Of a DNA stretch of 8,709 nucleotides, positions 1-4,528 are shown one piece after another. Below the pieces are notes generated by a model. That model was not told the DNA's origin. It saw only the letters and a program-made list of their open reading frames with translations, and did no database searches. This DNA is from Acidobacteriaceae bacterium (GTDB taxonomy: Bacteria > Acidobacteriota > Terriglobia > Terriglobales > Acidobacteriaceae). Made by a program: the position numbers and the translations under genes. The stretch spans positions 1 to 8,709 of the forward strand of contig JASHTU010000548.1 in NCBI GenBank assembly GCA_030040395.1, read 5' to 3'. Numbering within the stretch: the first letter of the stretch is position 1; each line of letters starts with the position of its first letter.

Positions 1-141
1 ACGCAACTGATCCTCGACGTCGTTCCCGGTCGCGGCGGCCAGTTCTCGCTCGATAGTCCTGAGGGCGTCCGCTTCCACATCCGCTCGCGCGTGTTCGACG
101 ACCGCGAAATTCGCGAGCTCCGCGCCGCCGGCCGCATCTAG
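1..141 (+). CDS. 3' end of an unidentified gene (partial)
   Basis: An open frame enters from the left edge in frame 1 and ends at TAG 139-141, giving the last 46 residues of a protein. The fragment is polar and basic, with alternating beta-type and helix-type segments. It begins TQLILDVVPGRGGQFSLDSP and closes with a charged stretch, FDDREIRELRAAGRI. I do not recognise the family from this tail. Codon use is GC-rich at third positions, as in a real gene of this genome. It converges on the minus-strand diguanylate cyclase, with only 45 bp between the two stop codons, and I see no convincing terminator hairpin in that gap. No function can be assigned without the upstream sequence. Confidence 0.6.
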   Translation, partial: TQLILDVVPGRGGQFSLDSPEGVRFHIRSRVFDDREIRELRAAGRI

Positions 142-186
142 ATCGTGTCACTCACCTTCGCGCAGTGGGAAAGCCAAACGCAGACT

Positions 187-3105
187 CTAGCGGCGGGCGT
201 CGCGTGAATTTTCCAACCTCGCCGCCTCAATCTCTGTGGCGACCACGCAATTTCGCCCATTGTCCTTGGCGCGATAAAGGGCGCTGTCGGCGGCGCGAAT
301 CATGTCTTCGTAATCGGCGGGAAAACCGGAGGCCACGCCAATGCTCACAGTGATCCGGATCGGTTCACCGCCGCACATAACTTGAACCGCCTGCACCGCC
401 TTGCGCAGTTGCTCGGCGCGCGTGCGCGCGCTCATGTAGCTCGTGCCTGGCAGCACCAGCAGAAATTCTTCGCCACCATACCGGCCCACCCAGTCGTACG
501 ATCGCACCAAGCTCTGAAAAACGCTGCCGATCTCTTTCAGCACGAGGTCTCCCGATGGGTGCCCGTAGGTGTCGTTGACGTTTTTGAAGTAATCCAGATC
601 CGCCAGGATTACGCTCAGCGGCGACCGCTCACGCCGCGATCGATCCACTTCGCCGCGTAGCCTCTCGATGATGATCCGGTGGTTCAAAAGGTCGGTCAAG
701 TAGTCGTGTTCGGCGTAATGGCGCATCTGCTCCCGGGTGCGCAGCAACTCTACCTTCTCGCGCTCCAGATCCTCGGTCCGGTGCTGCACGGCGAGCTCCA
801 GTTGCTGCTTTTGCCGGAGCACATGCCGATAGCGGGTTCGCCACAGCATCACCCCCCCCAAGCCAGTCAGGAGGAATAAACCCGCTTTCAGCTCCCAGCT
901 CTGCCACCACTGCGGCGCGATGCGAAAATCAATCTCCGTAATTGGAGAAGCCTCGCCCTCGGCCACATCCACCGCCTCCACCTGGAACTGGTAGTCGCCG
1001 GGATCGAGCCTCGGGTAGCGCACGGTTTCTTCCCGGGTCTCCACCCAGCCGTCTTCGAGTCCCCCGAGACGGTAGCGAAACCGGATGTGAGGCGCATCGC
1101 TAAAGTTGAGGGAAGCAATGGAAACTGTCAAAGGCCTTGCGCTCCACGGCACGCGCGCACCATTGGTGATTACCCTGGCGCCAAAAGCGATCTGGGAAAT
1201 GGCGGGCTTTCGCGGACTGATTATCGGAACCCTCTCCGGATACAGCAGGTGCGCGAGCCCGCCGGAGGTCCCGATCCACAGGCTCCCGTCGCGATCTTCG
1301 GTAAAAGCGTTGGAGTCGGTGTCGTTCCAGATCAGGCCGTCATCCTGGGTAAAGCTGCGCCAGCTCTTTCCGTTGTACACGGTCACTCCGGCGTCCTGGC
1401 CCACCCACAGCCACCCGCGGTGATCGACCGCCAGCGTCACTACCTCGGGCGACAGCAGTTGCGGCCGGGTAATATGCTCCGACTCCACCACCCGCGCGTC
1501 TTGAATGCGCAGCCGCATCACCCCGGCAAATTCGCCTGCCACCCAGACATTTCCCGCCGCGTCGGCGGCCACCTCCTCGGGAATCACGCTCGCTGCTCCC
1601 GGATCGATGGCTTTCCAGCCGCCTTTGTCCATGCGGAACAATCCGCGCTCAGTAGCGGCCCACAAATGACCCTGCCGGTCCTGGCACAGGTCCGTAAAGT
1701 GCATCTTGGAGAACGTGAAGGCCTTGTCTTCCACCAGGACCGGTCCACCCTGCCACGCCGTGACATCCAACCTGTATAACCCGCCATCGGTCGCGATCCA
1801 AAGGCGATGAGTGACCCCATCGATCACCACCTTGAAAACCTCCGGCAGCTTCCAGGCGCGTCCGGCAAGCGTCGCCTCATCGATCCGCACCAACTCGCCC
1901 GCCGCGCTGCCCACCCACAGGGCTCCGTCCGCATCTTCGGCCAAGGCATCAGATCGTGCGGTCTGAATCCCATCTTTCCGCCACGGCTGCGCCATCGCGC
2001 TGCGCGCTGGAATCCAGTCCAGCCCTAACTCCGTCGCCACCCAGAGCCGCCCCCGCTTATCCCGTAGCGCCCCCCACACAACGTCGTCGCTCAGCCCTTC
2101 GCTGACCGTGAATGCCTCCCAGCCGTCCTTCCCCACCCAGCGCATGAGGCCGTGGCCAAGGATCCCCATCCAGATGGACCCGTCGTGGTCAACAAAGAGC
2201 GTGGAAATGTCAGAGCGCGTGAGCCCATTGCGCCGGGTCACCAACCGCCATCGATTCCCTTCCAGCAATCCGAAGGACGCTCCCAGCGATGCGGCGATCG
2301 TCCCCTGTGCATCCACCGTCAGAGTGTCATAGGGGGAGGCGCTGGAGCGACCGGGAAAATCGTGCGCCAAGTAGCGCTTCCCGCCCTCAGGCAGCTCGCC
2401 CAGATGAGTTGCGCCGCGCAGCCAGATGTGCCCGTCCCGCGTGGTCAGCATGCGCACCCAGCGCTCTTTGGGCAGGTGCAACGCCGCGCCCATGTGGGTG
2501 GTTTGGCCGTTCGCGAACCGGCAGAGGTCAGTGCCGCAGCCGTACCACAGTGCGCCGCCGAGACCCTCGAGCACGCTGGAAATCGGTGCGCCCTCCAATC
2601 GCATTGGCGAGGCTACCCAATTTTCCGGTCCTGTGCGCCGCAGCAGGAAGACTCCATCGCGTTCCACCGCCGCCACCCGGTCAGGTCCAATCTCCGCGAA
2701 ATCCGACCCCGCCCGCTGCGAGAATTCACCCTTATCGCCCGGAGGATGAATCTCAGCGAAACTCCCGTTTGGCCGTTGAAAATATATTCCACGGCGGGCG
2801 CCTACTAACAGCGTGCCTTCGTGGCTCACAAAGATGCTCTGAATGTTCCGCCCGAAGAGTCCATCCGGCTCCCCAAATCGCCGGAAGCTGTTCCCGTCAT
2901 AGCGGTAGAGACCGTCTTCTGTGCCCACCCACAGGTACCCATTGCGGTCCTGCGCGATGCAGTTCACGTCCAGGTTGTCCATTCCCCTGGCGACGGCGCT
3001 AAAGCTGAACTCCTGCGTGCAGCAGTAAGGCGCAAGAGAGGCAAGCGCGGTCACAACATACAGCGCGACCTTGGCTCCGTTCCGCAGCTCCTGTGCAACC
3101 CTCAA
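187..3105 (-). CDS. Two-propeller sensor diguanylate cyclase (Reg_prop / Y_Y_Y / GGDEF)
   Basis: Predicted inner-membrane sensor that makes cyclic di-GMP from two GTP. Residues 1-30 look like an export signal (basic RNGAK, then hydrophobic VALYVVTALASLAPYCC). Residues 50-620 carry fourteen motifs of the type NGYLWVGTEDGL (first at 55, last DGSLWIGTSGGL at 606), enough for two seven-bladed Reg_prop propellers. A Y_Y_Y beta domain follows at about 663-735, a single transmembrane helix at about 738-756 and a charged coiled coil at about 762-796. The GGDEF domain spans about 800-958. GGEEF is at 877-881, the likely metal and substrate residues are D837, N845 and D854, and RSYD at 868-871 lies exactly five residues before GGEEF, as the product-inhibition I-site should. 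So it looks catalytically active and feedback-inhibited. Known relatives use the periplasmic propellers to sense an unknown ligand. The TTG start at 3105 directly follows an in-frame TAG, has GAAGG 10 nt upstream and preserves the signal peptide. No histidine kinase domain is present. Confidence 0.93.
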   Translation of the reverse strand: MRVAQELRNGAKVALYVVTALASLAPYCCTQEFSFSAVARGMDNLDVNCIAQDRNGYLWVGTEDGLYRYDGNSFRRFGEPDGLFGRNIQSIFVSHEGTLLVGARRGIYFQRPNGSFAEIHPPGDKGEFSQRAGSDFAEIGPDRVAAVERDGVFLLRRTGPENWVASPMRLEGAPISSVLEGLGGALWYGCGTDLCRFANGQTTHMGAALHLPKERWVRMLTTRDGHIWLRGATHLGELPEGGKRYLAHDFPGRSSASPYDTLTVDAQGTIAASLGASFGLLEGNRWRLVTRRNGLTRSDISTLFVDHDGSIWMGILGHGLMRWVGKDGWEAFTVSEGLSDDVVWGALRDKRGRLWVATELGLDWIPARSAMAQPWRKDGIQTARSDALAEDADGALWVGSAAGELVRIDEATLAGRAWKLPEVFKVVIDGVTHRLWIATDGGLYRLDVTAWQGGPVLVEDKAFTFSKMHFTDLCQDRQGHLWAATERGLFRMDKGGWKAIDPGAASVIPEEVAADAAGNVWVAGEFAGVMRLRIQDARVVESEHITRPQLLSPEVVTLAVDHRGWLWVGQDAGVTVYNGKSWRSFTQDDGLIWNDTDSNAFTEDRDGSLWIGTSGGLAHLLYPERVPIISPRKPAISQIAFGARVITNGARVPWSARPLTVSIASLNFSDAPHIRFRYRLGGLEDGWVETREETVRYPRLDPGDYQFQVEAVDVAEGEASPITEIDFRIAPQWWQSWELKAGLFLLTGLGGVMLWRTRYRHVLRQKQQLELAVQHRTEDLEREKVELLRTREQMRHYAEHDYLTDLLNHRIIIERLRGEVDRSRRERSPLSVILADLDYFKNVNDTYGHPSGDLVLKEIGSVFQSLVRSYDWVGRYGGEEFLLVLPGTSYMSARTRAEQLRKAVQAVQVMCGGEPIRITVSIGVASGFPADYEDMIRAADSALYRAKDNGRNCVVATEIEAARLENSRDARR

Positions 3106-3115
3106 CTAACGCCAG

Positions 3116-3120
3116 CCTTC
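3116..3120 (-). promoter_or_regulatory. Shine-Dalgarno site fixing the TTG start of the diguanylate cyclase
   Basis: Read on the minus strand this is GAAGG, 10 nt upstream of TTG 3105-3103. The codon immediately before the TTG is TAG, so no earlier start is possible. The first in-frame ATG (residue 42) would remove the whole export signal. Together these make the TTG the best start. Confidence 0.6.
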
Positions 3121-3139
3121 AGAATGAATTTGCGCCTTC

Positions 3140-3145
3140 AATATA
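3140..3145 (-). promoter_or_regulatory. Possible -10 element for the diguanylate cyclase gene
   Basis: On the minus strand this is TATATT, about 35 nt upstream of the TTG start, in a locally AT-rich stretch (3121-3176). No good -35 hexamer sits 16-18 bp further upstream, so the call rests on one hexamer and its position. The 18-bp direct repeats at 3165-3205 lie just upstream of it, where an activator would bind. Confidence 0.22.
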
Positions 3146-3164
3146 CATTCTTTTTTATGGCAAA

Positions 3165-3205
3165 CATATAGACAATTCGGGTGCCAGCATATAGGTAATT
3201 CGGGT
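3165..3205. repeat. Pair of 18-bp direct repeats, 23-bp period
   Basis: CATATAGACAATTCGGGT (3165-3182) and CATATAGGTAATTCGGGT (3188-3205) match at 16 of 18 positions, with a 5-bp spacer. They lie 60-100 bp upstream of the diguanylate cyclase start. Two readings fit: paired binding sites for a regulator of that gene, or a remnant of an insertion-sequence end. IS21-family ends are known to contain short repeated blocks. No transposase gene or second end is visible here. Confidence 0.7.
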
Positions 3206-3385
3206 TATGTCGCGCTCTGAAACACGGCCGAATGCCTCGTTAATCGAAGGGCTTTCGCACGCGCGAATAGCAGCCAACTCACGCCACTGGGAGCGCGCTC
3301 CGAAATTGGCCATTTGGATATTGGCCCCCAAAAGGAGCTGAAGGAGAATACTTCACCTCCCCCCTACCCTCCACCCTTTTAGGGC

Positions 3386-3490
3386 TAAGTGGTTTGTTTG
3401 CAATCACTTATACTATTTAGTACTGGGTCTAAATCCTTGATAATAAAGAGGTTAGATCCTAAAATCCCCAATAATAAGGACTTACGGCCC
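3386..3490. repeat. AT-rich repeated module, probable interspersed intergenic element
   Basis: Two related units of about 30 bp stand in tandem, 3430-3459 and 3460-3490. Both begin TAAA(A)TCC, carry a shared ATAATAA core and end in GGTTA or GACTTA. A hairpin precedes them: TAAGTG 3386-3391 pairs with CACTTA 3405-3410, extendable to nine pairs. A C-rich pyrimidine tract lies directly upstream. Ends of the paired units are also partly inverted (TAAATCCTT against AAGGACTTA). The AT content contrasts sharply with the GC-rich surroundings. From memory this resembles dispersed non-coding modules in Acidobacteriota chromosomes; I cannot confirm that here. Confidence 0.5.
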
Positions 3491-3500
3491 ATTTTTGGGC
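3487..3500. repeat. Short perfect hairpin GCCCA/TGGGC
   Basis: GCCCA at 3487-3491 and TGGGC at 3496-3500 flank a four-T loop. It sits exactly between the AT-rich module and the long stem-loop at 3502-3570, so it may be part of one composite element. The following GTTTTG is too short and interrupted for a confident terminator call. Confidence 0.4.
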
Positions 3501-3501
3501 G

Positions 3502-3570
3502 TTTTGCCCCGCTTTTGGCGCCGCCCCAGGCTGAGCCTGGCTGCGAAGGAGCCGCAAAGCAGGGGCAAAA
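3502..3570. repeat. Long imperfect stem-loop, 69 nt
   Basis: TTTTGCCCC (3502-3510) pairs with GGGGCAAAA (3562-3570). Then GCTTT (3511-3515) pairs with AAAGC (3556-3560) after a one-base bulge, and GGC (3517-3519) with GCC (3551-3553). At the tip CCAGGC (3526-3531) pairs with GCCTGG (3535-3540) around TGA. The nested, nearly continuous pairing is unlikely to be chance. It could be a palindromic repeat of REP or miniature-element type, or a folded RNA. No flanking target-site duplication is obvious to me. Confidence 0.55.
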
Positions 3571-4109
3571 AGCGGGCGGCCCGGGGAGGGCGGTCATGCC
3601 TCGAGCACTTCTCCTTCACATGTAGCTCTTAGAATTTCAATCGAAGGTGGCGATTCTTTGAGGAAATCGACCCTTGAGTTCCCCGGCTTTGGTATACAGC
3701 AGAAGGAGAAGCGCTATAGCCACCACTCCCGGGCCGCCCCGTCACCGAGACGGAATCACTCAGTTTTGCTACCTAAAACCATTCTAGCGATTTGGCGGAA
3801 ATAACCGGCAATTCGGAGGAAGGCTGGAAGTAATTGATGGTGAAGGAGTTGGGTGGGGATGGAAGGCGGCAGGGGCTTGACAAGCGCAGGCTGTTTGGCG
3901 CTGGGTCGGAGAACGGGGGGGCGCGAACGTTGCGTATGACCGGGAGAACGCCGCAATGGATTTTGAGCTGACGGTCTTTTCCCGTGATACGAAGCGGGCT
4001 CGCCAATCACTATCCGAAAGGCTGCGGAAGAGGCGCGTTTTCGCGACACGCGCCAGAGGAACGCTGTTTCCTGCAGAAGATCCCTCGGCGCCTGAAGGCT
4101 TCGATGATT

Positions 4110-4162
4110 CTAGGCTGCTTCCGAAGGGCCCGGTCGCGCCCTTGCAAAGACCCTAGGTTTTT
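4110..4162 (+). terminator. Terminator-like hairpin followed by a T run
   Basis: CTAGG (4110-4114) pairs with CCTAG (4152-4156), TGC (4116-4118) with GCA (4144-4146) and AAGGGC (4124-4129) with GCCCTT (4138-4143). A T-rich stretch, GGTTTTT, follows at once. That is the form of an intrinsic terminator read on the plus strand. No plus-strand gene is recognised upstream, so it would end an uncharacterised transcript or protect the downstream gene. The internal bulge and 8-nt loop make the call uncertain. Confidence 0.3.
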
Positions 4163-4195
4163 CCGCAGAGAGCAGAATCGGACAAAAGAATCATC

Positions 4196-4204
4196 AGGAG
4201 GTGA
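4196..4204 (+). promoter_or_regulatory. Near-consensus Shine-Dalgarno sequence without a normal start codon
   Basis: AGGAGGTGA is a nine-base match to the complement of the 16S rRNA 3' end. No ATG or TTG lies at a suitable distance, and the only GTG (4201) overlaps the site itself. An ATC at 4212 is 10 nt away and opens 36 codons to TAA 4320-4322, giving a Pro-rich peptide with the run NPPPVAGVP. ATC is a very poor initiator, so this may be chance, a relic of a lost start codon, or a real small ORF. Confidence 0.3.
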
Positions 4205-4256
4205 CAAGACCATCCGCAGATCGGATTATTCAATTCCAAATCCGCCGCCCGTCGCC

Positions 4257-4332
4257 GGGGTCCCTGCCCAAGGGCATTTATGGCAAATGGACCCTCGGCC
4301 TGCGGCCGGGGCCACGCAATAAGTGAGCCGAG
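4257..4332 (+). other. Two adjacent inverted repeats in the probable leader of the 1247-residue gene
   Basis: GGGTCC (4258-4263) pairs with GGACCC (4289-4294), and inside it TGCC (4265-4268) can pair with GGCA (4282-4285). Almost directly after, CTCGGC (4294-4299) pairs with GCCGAG (4327-4332). Within that second arm CGGCC and GGCCG (4296-4308) can form an alternative hairpin. The block lies about 200 nt upstream of the ATG at 4529. Competing stems are what a regulatory leader would show, but I recognise no riboswitch class. The next 60 nt (4337-4400) are pyrimidine-rich and look unstructured. Confidence 0.35.
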
Positions 4333-4513
4333 AAAGATTATCCGGTTACTCTCTTCTTCCCCATGTTGTTTCCCATCATCTTTTCTCTTCCATTTTTTGG
4401 GAATCTCCGATCATATCCGCAATTTCGGTCATCGCGATCAATCCGGAGTCATAACGGCATTGTTGCCCACTCAGAATCATGGGCAGAGTCATGGCGGAAT
4501 GAACTGACAAGAG

Positions 4514-4519
4514 AAAGGA
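4514..4519 (+). promoter_or_regulatory. Ribosome binding site of the 1247-residue protein
   Basis: AAAGGA lies 9 nt before ATG 4529-4531. An in-frame TGA at 4505-4507 lies 21 nt upstream of the ATG, so the start cannot be moved upstream to gain a signal peptide. This site therefore settles the N-terminus. Confidence 0.75.
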
Positions 4520-4528
4520 CCGAATAAC

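Larger units (their letters stand above)
3106..4528. other. Long structured intergenic region without a convincing protein gene
   Basis: These 1.4 kb separate two divergent genes. Short open frames occur on both strands (for example 3389-3625, 3756-4049, 3984-4322, 4280-4507). Their predicted peptides show no domain, no balanced composition and no persuasive start site, and several overlap strong inverted repeats, so I call none of them. Besides the elements listed separately, I see a perfect 12-bp palindrome, GGAGCGCGCTCC, at 3290-3301; an inverted repeat GGCCA/TGGCC at 3308-3326; a pyrimidine tract at about 3353-3380; a hairpin CCGTC/GACGG at 3739-3753; and a 7-bp stem GGCGCGT/ACGCGCC at 4032-4054. 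Bases 3600-3730 and 3760-4000 hold nothing I can name. The region could carry repeats, a small RNA, or decayed coding sequence. Confidence 0.6.

Noticed and set aside
142..186. Terminator between the convergent first and second genes
   Set aside because: Only four-base complementarities (CACT/AGTG) and no T run on either strand.
1087..3002. Long plus-strand open frames (1087-1779, 2152-2808, 2289-3002) over the cyclase gene
   Set aside because: They are antisense to a gene with clear domains throughout, are rich in Arg, Pro, His and Gln as GC-rich shadows are, and show no domain or ribosome site.
3385..3625. Overlapping open frames on both strands at 3385-3597 and 3389-3625
   Set aside because: They exist because the AT-rich module and the long stem-loop lack stops in these frames. 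The peptides mirror the inverted repeat and have no protein-like features.
3863..3920. TTGACA-like promoter in the intergenic region (CTTGACAAG near 3877)
   Set aside because: No -10 hexamer occurs at 16-19 bp; the downstream sequence is G-rich.
4257..4345. Possible c-di-GMP-I (GEMM) riboswitch
   Set aside because: Only short fragments resemble the core. The conserved GCAAACC...GACGCAAAGCC order and the paired helices are not present, so it is not called as a feature.
4280..4507. 75-codon open frame in the same frame as the large gene, ending 21 nt before its ATG
   Set aside because: AAGGG precedes its ATG, but the peptide is Ser/Cys/Phe-rich with no N-terminal signal and overlaps the leader stems. 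A read-through or lost signal peptide is not supported by its sequence.
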